Below, one piece after another: positions 10,748 through 19,301 of a stretch of DNA of 64,000 bases. The position numbers and the translations under genes are program-made. The notes under the pieces were generated by a model, which saw only the letters and a list, made by a program, of their open reading frames with translations, had not been told where the DNA came from and searched no databases. Within the stretch, counting starts at the first letter, position 1, and each line of letters starts with the position of its first letter. Origin of the DNA: Hyphomicrobium zavarzinii ATCC 27496 (GTDB taxonomy: Bacteria; Pseudomonadota; Alphaproteobacteria; Rhizobiales; Hyphomicrobiaceae); assembly GCF_000383415.1 (NCBI RefSeq), contig NZ_KB911261.1, positions 62,001-126,000 of the forward strand, written 5' to 3'.

Positions 10748-10767
10748 ATACTCTGCAAAGCGTCCGC

Positions 10768-11139
10768 TTACTTCGGACGCTTCGCACCGTACTTCGAACG
10801 GCGCTGCTTGCGGTTCGCGACGCCCTGCGTATCGAGCACGCCGCGGAGAATGTGATAGCGAACACCCGGCAAGTCCTTGACGCGGCCGCCGCGGATCAGG
10901 ACCACAGAGTGCTCCTGAAGGTTATGACCCTCACCCGGGATGTAACCGATGACCTCGAAGCCATTGGTGAGGCGGATCTTGGCGACCTTACGAAGCGCCG
11001 AGTTCGGCTTCTTCGGCGTCGTGGTGTAGACGCGGGTGCAGACGCCACGCTTCTGAGGGCACGCCTCCATGTGGCGCGACTTCTCGCGGTAGACCTTCGG
11101 GTTCCGGGGTTTCCGGATCAGCTGTTGTATCGTCGGCAT
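10768..11139 (-). CDS. rpsL: 30S ribosomal protein S12
   Basis: S12 monitors decoding in the A site. Start at the ATG at 11139 gives [20 protein letters not shown] and 123 residues. The streptomycin-determining lysines are wild type ([14 protein letters not shown] and [12 protein letters not shown]). First gene of the str operon here. Confidence 0.97.
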   Translation of the reverse strand: MPTIQQLIRKPRNPKVYREKSRHMEACPQKRGVCTRVYTTTPKKPNSALRKVAKIRLTNGFEVIGYIPGEGHNLQEHSVVLIRGGRVKDLPGVRYHILRGVLDTQGVANRKQRRSKYGAKRPK

Positions 11140-11789
11140 AAAACGCCCCGCTTCTCGTTCGGCTCCAACCGCGTGTGGCAACCGAATGCTGCCTCTTCGT
11201 CTCGCTCGTGCTGCGCGTCCATGACAACGCATGCGCCAAACGAAAACTGCCGAGCCCCGGAGCCCCGGAAGCCTGGCACGGAAAAAACCAGAGGATCCTC
11301 CAGCTTACCTTTCGGCTTGCCGGCGATCGTGGTCCGAAAATGTCCTCTGCTTTGGGACGGTAGCGTTTAGGCGCGAAGCGCAAACAATGCGCGGAGATGG
11401 CCTACCACCTAACCGTGAGAGTGGCGTTCCTATATACAAACGCGGATTCCGGGTCAACACCTTGTGGCGATGCGATTGCAAGAAGTGATGATCGGTTTCG
11501 CACAGACGCGTGCGTGATGTGCATTTTTGCGGAAAACATGGCCCCCGGCCCGTGGCGTTTATCATAGGAATGACGTTTTTTCCGCGCCAAATCCGCCCGC
11601 GCGGGTGGGCTGTGGGGAGAGCCAAATCAGTGTTTCGCCCGCGGCGCTTAACGAATCCTGCGGGGCTCGCCTCGTGAACGCAGCAAAATTGCGGGTTCTG
11701 CCCGTAGAACTGGAAAATTGCGGGCTTTGCCCGCCGGGGGTGCGCGCCCCGCCATTTCCGATAGGGTCTTATCGGCACGGAGGGCGCTC
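11140..11789. other. Divergent intergenic region between rpsL and the M48 protease gene
   Basis: 650 bases without a convincing gene. It carries the candidate rpsL promoter at 11431-11457, leaving a leader of nearly 300 bases on the minus strand, and a perfect short hairpin GCGGGC-TTT-GCCCGC at 11720-11734 just upstream of the plus-strand gene. Short open frames here have no recognisable product. Confidence 0.6.
11431..11457 (-). promoter_or_regulatory. Candidate promoter of the str/S10 operon
   Basis: On the minus strand TTGACC (11452-11457) is followed after 15 bases by TATATA (11431-11436); a register shift to TATAGG gives 17-base spacing. It is the best sigma70-type match upstream of rpsL. 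Confidence 0.5.
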
Positions 11790-12776
11790 ATGCCTCCTTT
11801 CTTCGACGCATCGGCCTTGGCCGGGCAGACGCGGCCCAATCTCTGGCAGGCGGGACTGCTCATTCTGGGCTTTATCGTTGTCGTAACCATTCCGACGGTG
11901 CTGCTTTGGGGCACAGCGGGCGCTTTAGCCGCAGGCTTACTCGTCGCCCTCATCTGCCCTTTGGCGACGCGGATGCCTCCCGAAGCGGTCATGCGCCTCT
12001 ATCAGGCGACTCGCGTGCCGCGTGACGAGAGCCAGCTTTCGAGTCTCGTGGACGTGCTGGCGTTTCGGGCCGGCCTGCCGCGCCGCCCAGAGTTGTACGT
12101 CATTCCGAGTATGACGCTGAACGCGTTCGCGGCCGGATCCCGCGATCATTCGGCGATCGCTGTCACCGAAGGGCTTCTCAGACGCCTTTCGCTTCCCGAA
12201 ACGGCGGGCGTGCTGGCCCATGAGATGGCCCACATCCGCAACAACGACCTCCTGGTGATGGGGCTCGCCGACGTCATCACGCGCGTTCTGCAGCTCCTGA
12301 GCTACGTCGCGCTCGGCCTCGCGCTGTTCAATGTGTTTGCCTACCTGCGCGGCGAGGACATGATCTCGTGGTGGGCCGTGCTGCTTCTCTATCTGGCGCC
12401 CGCCCTTTCCAGCCTTTTGCAGCTTGGCCTTTCCCGCGCCCGCGAATTCGAGGCCGATGCGCAGGCGGCCAAGCTGACCGGCGATCCGGCCTCGCTCGCG
12501 TCGGCGCTGAAGCGGCTCGAGACCTATACGGGGCATTTCTGGGAGGATCTGATGTTCCCGGTTCCGGCCCGGCGGGTGCCGCATCCCTCGCTCCTGCGTT
12601 CGCATCCCGAAACGGAGGACCGGATTCGGCGGCTTCTGGCCCTGGAGGGCGCGCCCCAGCCCGCGTCCGGAGGGCATGCGCCGCTCGTGATCGTCGAGCA
12701 GCCGATGTTCTCGCTGGTGGGCTACGGTCCGGGCGATATGCGCCCCCGCTACCGGTGGCCCGGGCTGTGGTTCTGA
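11790..12776 (+). CDS. M48-family membrane zinc metalloprotease (HtpX-like)
   Basis: Likely an inner-membrane protease of the HtpX type, which in E. coli degrades damaged membrane proteins. The 328 residues (ATG 11790, GGAGGG 5 bases upstream) have two adjacent hydrophobic segments near 20-57, the zinc motif HEMAH (144-148), two more membrane segments near 160-215 and the third ligand region SRAREFEADAQAAK (216-229). It is slightly longer than E. coli HtpX. It stands alone, divergent from the str operon. Substrate is not visible. Confidence 0.85.
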   Translation: MPPFFDASALAGQTRPNLWQAGLLILGFIVVVTIPTVLLWGTAGALAAGLLVALICPLATRMPPEAVMRLYQATRVPRDESQLSSLVDVLAFRAGLPRRPELYVIPSMTLNAFAAGSRDHSAIAVTEGLLRRLSLPETAGVLAHEMAHIRNNDLLVMGLADVITRVLQLLSYVALGLALFNVFAYLRGEDMISWWAVLLLYLAPALSSLLQLGLSRAREFEADAQAAKLTGDPASLASALKRLETYTGHFWEDLMFPVPARRVPHPSLLRSHPETEDRIRRLLALEGAPQPASGGHAPLVIVEQPMFSLVGYGPGDMRPRYRWPGLWF

Positions 12777-12897
12777 CTTTCCGCCTATGCCCCTCCGCAG
12801 CGCGCGTCCTGCTCCCCGCCGGCAGTGGGCGGGCGAACCGGGGATGTGACGGCCGTGGCCATTGCGGGCGCGCACTTTTGTGCGTATCAGCGGCCAC

Positions 12898-13875
12898 ATG
12901 GACAGTCAGAACCACGCCGCCCCGCCGCCGCCCCGCTCGACGCTGAAGCTCGAAGCGATTCCCGATCTCGTTCAGCGCCTGCGCGCCGGCGAACGCCGGG
13001 CCATTGCGGCCGCAGTGACGGAGCTCGAAAAACTGTCGGCTAGCGCGCCGCCGCTGCTCGAGGCGCTGCAGCCCTACCTCGGCAAGGCGCTGGTTGTCGG
13101 TTTCACGGGGCCGCCCGGCGCGGGCAAGTCCACTCTGGTCAACGCCGTGATCGCGCACGTGCGCTCGCTCGGCGGCACTGTCGGCGTTATCGCGGTCGAT
13201 CCGTCGAGTCCGATCTCGGGCGGCGCGATTCTCGGTGACCGTATTCGCATGACGGCCGCGCTCGACGACGACGGCGTGTTCGTGCGGTCGCTCGCGAGCC
13301 GCGGCTACCTCGGCGGTCTTTCTCCTGCAGCGGTTCGCGTGATCGATGCGCTCGACGCGGCGGGCTTCGATCTCGTGCTGCTCGAGACGGTCGGCACCGG
13401 CCAGAGCGAGATGGACGTTGCGGAAGTGGCCGACGTTCGGGTCGTCATCTCTGCGCCGGGTCTCGGCGACGACATCCAGGCCATGAAGTCCGGCCTTCTC
13501 GAGATCGCGGACATCCTCGTCGTCAACAAGGGCGACCGCGAGGGCGCGGAGCTCACGCTGCAGCAGCTTCTCGGTGCGCTTTCGATTCGTTCGATGAGAT
13601 CTCACATCCCGGTGCTCAAGACGACTGCGACGACCGGAGACGGCGTACCGGAGCTGGTGAAGACCATGAAGGAGGTCGGCTCGCGCGGCGGCGCGGCTGG
13701 CCCCATGGCGCGGCGCCGCCGGCGTGCGCGCTACCTGATCGCGCGGGCGGCTGCGGATATCGTGGCGCGGCGCGTGAAGGAGGACGTTGGCCGCGAGATA
13801 GACGGCCTCGCCGACGACGTGCTGTCGGGGCGCGTGAGCCCGGACGTCGCCGCGAGCAAGCTGCTGTCACGCTAG
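12898..13875 (+). CDS. meaB: MeaB/ArgK-family GTPase, chaperone of a B12-dependent mutase
   Basis: MeaB-type GTPases protect and reactivate methylmalonyl-CoA mutase. ATG at 12898 gives 325 residues with P-loop GPPGAGKST (71-79), IAVDPSSPISGGAILGDRIR, the TVGTGQSE motif and NKGD. An earlier start is possible but adds a non-conserved leader. No mutase or epimerase gene is nearby, so its partner (methylmalonyl- or ethylmalonyl-CoA mutase) must be elsewhere; in serine-cycle methylotrophs MeaB serves the ethylmalonyl-CoA pathway. Confidence 0.9.
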   Translation: MDSQNHAAPPPPRSTLKLEAIPDLVQRLRAGERRAIAAAVTELEKLSASAPPLLEALQPYLGKALVVGFTGPPGAGKSTLVNAVIAHVRSLGGTVGVIAVDPSSPISGGAILGDRIRMTAALDDDGVFVRSLASRGYLGGLSPAAVRVIDALDAAGFDLVLLETVGTGQSEMDVAEVADVRVVISAPGLGDDIQAMKSGLLEIADILVVNKGDREGAELTLQQLLGALSIRSMRSHIPVLKTTATTGDGVPELVKTMKEVGSRGGAAGPMARRRRRARYLIARAAADIVARRVKEDVGREIDGLADDVLSGRVSPDVAASKLLSR

Positions 13876-13911
13876 GCTTGTAACTGTCGTTTGGACTGCA
13901 CGGTGTCTAGA

Positions 13912-13929
13912 CCCCGGCCTGCGCCGGGG
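13912..13929. repeat. Palindromic intergenic repeat CCCCGGC-N4-GCCGGGG
   Basis: Perfect 7-base arms (13912-13918 and 13923-13929) between two convergent genes. It resembles dispersed CCCCGGC-type palindromes common in alphaproteobacterial intergenic DNA and may also end transcription from either side. Confidence 0.6.
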
Positions 13930-14057
13930 TGACGGCTTTTCCTACGAAGGAACCGCAGTCTACACCCCGATGTCCACCCCTATGGAAGTCGGGCTTCGGA
14001 CACGCCGCAGTCACAGAGGTAAGAGCTTCCATCCAAAAGGGGCAAAGGGGCGATCCG

Positions 14058-15056
14058 TCACCCCAGCGCGGCGCGGAGCATCCAGCCGATCAGGAACATG
14101 AGCCCCATGCCGACGCCGAGAATCAGGCTGCGGTAGCGGCGGAAGAACGAGTGGACGGCCGGTGGCTGGACGATGCGCTGCGTCGTTGCAATGTCGTCCT
14201 CGACCGGAAGCCTGACGGTCGCCTGCGCATGCTCCGGCTTCAGGATGCGGGTCGGTGCCTCGTCGGCTGCGACGGCCGTGGGATCCGCGACGACCTTCAC
14301 CACGAGGACGGTGGTGTTGTCCTGATCCGGTATCTTCTTCGCCGATACGGCCGCGATGAGGTGCTCGGCCATGACCTCGGGCGAGGCCTCGCGGTTGGCG
14401 TAGACGATATCGCCGATCTCATCGCCTTCGAGCGTGGCAATGCCGTCGCTCGCGAGAATCAGCCAATCGCCCTCTGCGAGGGGATAGGGCTCGGCCTGCA
14501 GATCCACGATCTCGATCGGCTTGCCGGTGAGCGCCGAGCGCAAGGCGTTGCGATAGGGATTTTTATGCGCCTCGGCGGGTGAGATCTTGTTGCGGCGTGC
14601 CTGCTCGTCGAGGAAGGCGCCCAGCGAATGATCGGCATTGAGGCGAAGCACCTCGGGCGCTCTAAAGAGCAGCAGCAGCGAATCTCCGACGCTCGTCCAA
14701 TGCAGGCCCGCGCGATCGACCCATGCGGCGACGAGCGTGCATCCCATGCCGCGCAGATTGCCGTTCCGGGCGACGCGGGCGGCGATGGCGGCATTCCCCG
14801 CCTCCAGCGCGGCCCGGAGACGCTCTCCGGTTTCGCCATCGGCGCCGGTGAAGGTCTCGACGAACGTGCGCGCGGCCAGCTCACCCGCGATCTCGCCGCC
14901 GGCGTGCCCCCCCATTCCATCGGCGACCACTGCGAGCAGGCCGTCGCCGCGTCGGGTGGCGGCTTGGGCTCCGGATGGCCAGATCTCGAAGGCGTCTTCT
15001 TGATTGGCACGGCTTCCGGTCGTGGCTCGGGCTGCGCCTGCCACGAGCCATGTCAT
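14058..15056 (-). CDS. PP2C-family Ser/Thr phosphatase with C-terminal membrane anchor
   Basis: Predicted metal-dependent phosphatase that would reverse phosphorylation by the neighbouring kinase. ATG at 15056 overlaps the stop of the upstream FHA gene by four bases (ATGA), which decides the start; 332 residues. PP2C signatures are NQEDAF (18-23), VVADGMGGHAGG (43-54), LASDGIATLE and DNTTVLVVKV. A single hydrophobic segment at about 309-328 ends the protein, so the catalytic domain should sit in the cytoplasm, tethered. PppA/Stp-type enzymes usually lack this anchor. Confidence 0.9.
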   Translation of the reverse strand: MTWLVAGAARATTGSRANQEDAFEIWPSGAQAATRRGDGLLAVVADGMGGHAGGEIAGELAARTFVETFTGADGETGERLRAALEAGNAAIAARVARNGNLRGMGCTLVAAWVDRAGLHWTSVGDSLLLLFRAPEVLRLNADHSLGAFLDEQARRNKISPAEAHKNPYRNALRSALTGKPIEIVDLQAEPYPLAEGDWLILASDGIATLEGDEIGDIVYANREASPEVMAEHLIAAVSAKKIPDQDNTTVLVVKVVADPTAVAADEAPTRILKPEHAQATVRLPVEDDIATTQRIVQPPAVHSFFRRYRSLILGVGMGLMFLIGWMLRAALG

Positions 15057-15670
15057 GCGTCGTGAACCTCGCTCGACCAATCGAAGTCCGGCCCGCAGCA
15101 CGCGACGAAGCGGAATGTCGTGTTGCCGATGCGGAAGAGATCGTTCGGAATGAGAACCGTGGGAGCGAGCACCGGCTTGCCGCCCAGCCGCACGAGGTTC
15201 GACTTACCGCCGTGCTGGAGATAGAAGGTCCGCGTCTCGTCGTCGTAAGTGATGAACGCGTGCTCCTCGCGCGAGATGCTCTCATCGCCGAAATCGAGGC
15301 AGATGCGCTGGCTCGGCGCGCGGCCCACAGAGTTCATGCCGACGAACACCGGGCGGAAGCCGCCGCGGCCCGGTCCCTTGACGACGACGATCCAGCCAGC
15401 AACCGGATCGTTCGTATCGACCACGCCTTCGCGCACGTATTGCGTCTTGGCCTGCTGTTGAGGCTTGAGCGCCGGGCTTGCGGGCAGGGGACCGCCGCCT
15501 GCCTGGCCCTGGTTGCCGACAAGGCGCGTGGTGCCGATCACGGAGCCGCCACGCGGGGGCGTGGGGTCGACGCCGAAACCGCCCTCCGCCACGTCCGGAC
15601 GCATGACAAGGCGGGTCTTCTTGTTGCCGTCGCTGTCGTCGTCTCCCGGATACCGTGGATCGTTGCTCAT
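15053..15670 (-). CDS. FHA-domain protein with paired TRLV motifs
   Basis: FHA domains bind phosphothreonine. ATG at 15670 has AAGGAG upstream; 205 residues. Residues 1-90 are low-complexity and contain TRLV twice (19-22 and 48-51), candidate phosphoacceptor sites. Residues about 105-190 form the FHA domain with NSVGRAPSQR and SISREEHAFI. Overlaps the PP2C gene and follows the VWA-FHA gene, so the three are probably one transcript. By analogy to GarA or T6SS Fha it may be a kinase substrate and docking protein; this is inference. Confidence 0.85.
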   Translation of the reverse strand: MSNDPRYPGDDDSDGNKKTRLVMRPDVAEGGFGVDPTPPRGGSVIGTTRLVGNQGQAGGGPLPASPALKPQQQAKTQYVREGVVDTNDPVAGWIVVVKGPGRGGFRPVFVGMNSVGRAPSQRICLDFGDESISREEHAFITYDDETRTFYLQHGGKSNLVRLGGKPVLAPTVLIPNDLFRIGNTTFRFVACCGPDFDWSSEVHDA

Positions 15671-15746
15671 CGTCAGGTCTCCTTGATCTTTCGGCAGCCA
15701 AATCGCCAGGCCGCACGGCCATGGTTTTCGCACCGGGCGGCGGCGG

Positions 15747-17273
15747 TCATGTCAGAAACTCCGTCTCGGCCCGGAAGCGCAACCGGACCTCGCCCAGCTC
15801 AACCGTGTCGCCGTCGTTCAGCTCGCGCGACTTGTACTTGGTCTTGTTGACGAGCACGCCATTGCCGCCACCGAGATCGGTGATCACGAAGCGGCGCGTG
15901 TCGGCGTTGTAGTGCAGCACCGCGTGACGGCGCGAAATGGAATCGTTCTGCAGGCAGATGTCGTTGTCGCGATGGCGACCCACGCGCACGTTGGTGGTGC
16001 GCAAGGGATGGCGGCCCGCGTCTCCGTCGAGCCCTTCGAGCCATCCGTAGATCACGGGGCGGCCATCGGCATCGCGCAGCAGCTCGCCGTGGCTTTCGTC
16101 CCCGGGAACCGCGGGCTCCGCCCCGGAAGGAGGATCGGCCGCGGTCTCCTTCACGGTGGCCTTCGGCCCGTAGAGAAGGAAGCCCGCGATGCCAAGCCCT
16201 GCGAGTGCGCCGAGCCCTGCGAGCAGCAGCGCGTTCTCGGAAACCCAATCGAGTATCCCGCCGGGCGCGTCAGCGCGATCCTTGGTGTCGGAGCCGACCG
16301 AACGCTCGATCGTGGTGTCGAAGCCCGGCTGCGCCGCGGCCGGGACCTCAACCTTCTCCTCCGCTTTGAGAACGGTGCCTTCCGAGAGCGTGGCAGAGAG
16401 CTCGACCGTCTGAGGACCGGCCGGACCTTTGAGGGTCGCCTTCACCCAGCCGCCGTTCTCCAAAACCTCTCCGACAAAGCGGGGGGTGACGACATCCTTC
16501 GTGAAGTCCTTGCCCGAGCCCTGCTTCACCTCCGTCGCGTAGCCGCCCGTATCCTCTGCGAGCCGCAACAGCTTCTGAAATTTCGGCCGCTCGGCACGGT
16601 CGTCGTAGTAGCCGAGCACGTGGATGATGACGCCGGCATCCTTTGCCGCCTTCACCACCTGGTCGTGGCTGTAGCCAGTGTCGTCGGAGGTGCCGTCGGC
16701 GAGCAGCACGAGCGCCTTGCGTTCTCCGCTCTCCTTGGCGAGGGCCTCGATGGCCTGAAGGAGCACCTTGTAGAGTTGTATGGTCGCCGACGCGGGTTTC
16801 ACAGCGATGATCTGGCGCGCGAACTCGTTCTTCGAGGCGCCCGAATCGGACACCAGCGTCAGGTCGTTGGCGAACGTGTAGGCCGTGAACCGGCGCTTGC
16901 TGTCGCGCCGGTCGGCGAATGTCACGACCGCATCGCCCATCTGCGAGAGCGTGCCGCGGCGACCGTTGGGGAGAAGCTGGATGAGGTAGGCGGTAGTGGC
17001 GCCCTCATTCGCGGGATCGAAGGCTTCGAACTTGGTCTCGAGCTCGCCGGCCTCGCCCTTGAGGACCGCTTTCACGTCGTTGAAGACGGCAAAACCGTTG
17101 GCGCGCACATCGCAGGACAGCGTGGGGCTGCCTGCCATGCCCGCGGCCGCCTCAGGCGGCTGGCATTTGGCAATGAGCTTGGTCTCGGCAGCGCTCGCGC
17201 CGGACGATCCCAGTACGGAGAGCAGCAAGCCGATCGCCACAATCGCTTCGCGCTGCCTCGTGGGGCGCCGCAT
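15747..17273 (-). CDS. Periplasmic VWA domain / membrane / cytoplasmic FHA protein
   Basis: The 508 residues show a signal peptide (1-29), a von Willebrand A-like domain (about 85-255, with LVLLADGTSDDTGYSHDQVV), a linker, one membrane segment (about 348-368) and a C-terminal FHA domain (about 428-500: VGRHRDNDICLQNDSISRRH, LGGGNGVLVN). The layout puts the VWA part in the periplasm and the phosphothreonine reader in the cytoplasm, so it could link an external ligand to the kinase across the membrane. Classical MIDAS DxSxS is not obvious. Function unknown. Confidence 0.85.
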   Translation of the reverse strand: MRRPTRQREAIVAIGLLLSVLGSSGASAAETKLIAKCQPPEAAAGMAGSPTLSCDVRANGFAVFNDVKAVLKGEAGELETKFEAFDPANEGATTAYLIQLLPNGRRGTLSQMGDAVVTFADRRDSKRRFTAYTFANDLTLVSDSGASKNEFARQIIAVKPASATIQLYKVLLQAIEALAKESGERKALVLLADGTSDDTGYSHDQVVKAAKDAGVIIHVLGYYDDRAERPKFQKLLRLAEDTGGYATEVKQGSGKDFTKDVVTPRFVGEVLENGGWVKATLKGPAGPQTVELSATLSEGTVLKAEEKVEVPAAAQPGFDTTIERSVGSDTKDRADAPGGILDWVSENALLLAGLGALAGLGIAGFLLYGPKATVKETAADPPSGAEPAVPGDESHGELLRDADGRPVIYGWLEGLDGDAGRHPLRTTNVRVGRHRDNDICLQNDSISRRHAVLHYNADTRRFVITDLGGGNGVLVNKTKYKSRELNDGDTVELGEVRLRFRAETEFLT

Positions 17274-17493
17274 GCTTGCGTCTCCAAGTGTCGTCCCAGA
17301 TGGGAAAGGAAAATCATCTTACGCTGACGATGTTTGGGGTTCAACATCGCCAAGGCTCGGCCCACAGCAGCTATCCTGTTAGCGTTAGCGTGTAACGGCG
17401 CCGCGAACGCCAGAGTAACCCTTTCCGCCGTAAAGCGAATGGGGCATTGTAGGGCCTTCAAGGCCCGCGGGGGTGCGAGGAGGGTGCCGATCC
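17274..17493. promoter_or_regulatory. Divergent promoter region of the phosphosignalling cluster
   Basis: 220 bases between the minus-strand VWA-FHA operon and the plus-strand kinase. It must hold both promoters; AGGAGGG lies 10 bases before the kinase ATG. No clear operator was found. Confidence 0.5.
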
Positions 17494-18966
17494 ATGGACG
17501 GTCAGGACGATGCCGTGCTGGCACCCGGCACGCGGATCGATCAGTACGTGATCACAGGCCTCCTGGGGCGGGGCGGATTTGGCATCACCTATCTCATCAA
17601 CGACGAGATGCTGAGCAAGGAATTCGCGCTCAAGGAGTTCTTCCCCGAGGATCTCGTCCGCCGCGACGGCAACAGTCTCAAGTTTCTGGCGCGGGCAAAC
17701 TCCGAAGCCGACTACCGCTGGGGCCTCAAGAAGTTTTTCGACGAGGCGCGGCTGCTCGCGCAGTTCAACCACCCGAACATCATCGGCGTGCGGCGCGTGT
17801 TCGAGCAGAACGACACGGCCTACATGGTGCTCGATCTCGTCAAGGGCATGACCTTCGAGAAATGGCTGAGGGGGCTCGACAGCCGGCCGACGCAGGACGA
17901 GCTGGACCTCGTGGCCGGACCTCTGCTCAGCGCGCTCGAGCTCGTGCATGAGAACCGCACCTGGCATCTCGACATCTCGCCCGAGAACATCATGGTGCGC
18001 GCCGCTGACGGTGCGCCGCTCCTGCTCGACTTCGGCGCCTCCCGCTTCGAGATCAAGCAGCACTCGCAGCTCGTGTCCGCGCTCGTGTTCAAGAGCGGAT
18101 ATTCGGCGCCCGAGCAGTACACCTCCAATGCCGATCGCTACGGGCCTTGGACGGACATCTACGCCTTCGCCGCGACGCTCTACCGGGCGGTCACGGGCGA
18201 GCGTCCGATGGAAGCGACATCGCGGCAGCTTTCGGACGATCTCGTCCCGGCCGTCAAAGCCGGAGCCGCGGGCGGCTACCGCGAGAGCTTTCTCGCCGCC
18301 ATCGACGAGGCGCTCAGACTGCCTCCAAGTGCGCGGCCTCAGTCGGTGCGGGCGTGGCGTCCGCTGCTGCTCGGGGGTAGTCACGTCGTCTCGCCCGAGC
18401 CACAGACCGCCTCCCAGCGCGGGCACATCTCCTCGAAGCACAGCGTGCCCATGCGCGCGCCCAACGTCTACACGCGCCTCATCACCACGAGCCTGTCGAA
18501 AATCGGCGCGGCGAAGGGGAAACGCAAACTCGTGATGGGGGCCATCGCGGCGGGCGCGGCTGCGCTCCTCGCGGGTGGCGCCGTGCTTCTCATGAGTGGC
18601 AAGCGCAGCCCGTTCGCGGAGTGCGGCGGGCTCTTCTCCGGGGCCGATTGCTGGGGCGCGGTGGTCGATCACGGCGGCAACATCTTCGCGCGCGTCGAGG
18701 AGCGCAGCAAGGAAGCGGCGGAGGCCGCGGCTCTCAAGAAATGCACGGACAAGTTCGGAGCGCAGGGCTGCGAGGTGATCGCCACCATCTCGAAGCAGGA
18801 GTGCTGGGCGCTGGCGGAGATGCCTGCCGATCCGACACGCTGGAAAGCTGCCTCCGGCAAGTCGATCCAGCTCGCCGAGACCAACGCCCGCTGGGACTGC
18901 GAGCGCGCTTACGGCGTCTGCCAGATCGCCCTCACCTTCTGTGCCGACGGCACCAAGGGGAAGTGA
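17494..18966 (+). CDS. Membrane Ser/Thr protein kinase with periplasmic Cys-rich domain
   Basis: Eukaryotic-type kinase. ATG 17494 gives 490 residues: glycine loop GRGGFG (25-30), catalytic Lys in ALKEFF (47), catalytic loop HLDISPENIM (158-167), DFG (179-181), APE (205-207), juxtamembrane linker, one membrane segment (about 346-368), then a periplasmic domain (375-490) with seven Cys and WGAVVDHGG, similar to DUF4189. The catalytic loop has HLD instead of HRD; the Asp base is kept. Diverges from the VWA-FHA/FHA/PP2C genes, which supply the readers and eraser of the phosphorylation. Confidence 0.9.
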   Translation: MDGQDDAVLAPGTRIDQYVITGLLGRGGFGITYLINDEMLSKEFALKEFFPEDLVRRDGNSLKFLARANSEADYRWGLKKFFDEARLLAQFNHPNIIGVRRVFEQNDTAYMVLDLVKGMTFEKWLRGLDSRPTQDELDLVAGPLLSALELVHENRTWHLDISPENIMVRAADGAPLLLDFGASRFEIKQHSQLVSALVFKSGYSAPEQYTSNADRYGPWTDIYAFAATLYRAVTGERPMEATSRQLSDDLVPAVKAGAAGGYRESFLAAIDEALRLPPSARPQSVRAWRPLLLGGSHVVSPEPQTASQRGHISSKHSVPMRAPNVYTRLITTSLSKIGAAKGKRKLVMGAIAAGAAALLAGGAVLLMSGKRSPFAECGGLFSGADCWGAVVDHGGNIFARVEERSKEAAEAAALKKCTDKFGAQGCEVIATISKQECWALAEMPADPTRWKAASGKSIQLAETNARWDCERAYGVCQIALTFCADGTKGK

Positions 18967-19301
18967 GCTTCGCTCTCCGCTTGCGCCCAGGCCGGACCGT
19001 CCCTCATCGGGTGCAAGATCGGATGCGTGTCTGGATCCCGGCCATCCTCCGCGCGGAACTCGGCTTCGCCGTGATGCCGGGATGACGTCAGGGGTAGGCA
19101 GGCTGACAGCCTACATTCAACGTCACCCCGATGAAGATCGGGGTCCAGTCACCTCTCGTGCAGGGCACGTTCGAGGCTAGATCCGGCGCCCATCCACCAA
19201 CTCCGTGGCCGGGCTTGACCCGGCCATCCAGGGGGCTACGCGCTCCGCCATTCAGACAAGTTGCCCGTGGATGACCGCCTCGATAACGCGGCTCCTCCGC
19301 C
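18967..19301. repeat. Intergenic region with three palindromic repeats
   Basis: No gene is visible. It holds ATCCCGGC/GCCGGGAT (19035-19042 and 19076-19083), CCCCGAT-N4-ATCGGGG (19126-19143) and TGGCCGGG-N5-CCCGGCCA (19206-19226), each embedded in GTCA/TCCA-like flanks typical of dispersed alphaproteobacterial palindromes. They lie between two convergent genes and may also act in 3' end formation. Confidence 0.65.

Noticed and set aside
14058-18966. Type VI secretion regulatory genes
   Set aside because: Kinase, PP2C and FHA occur in T6SS loci, but no tss structural gene is in the window.
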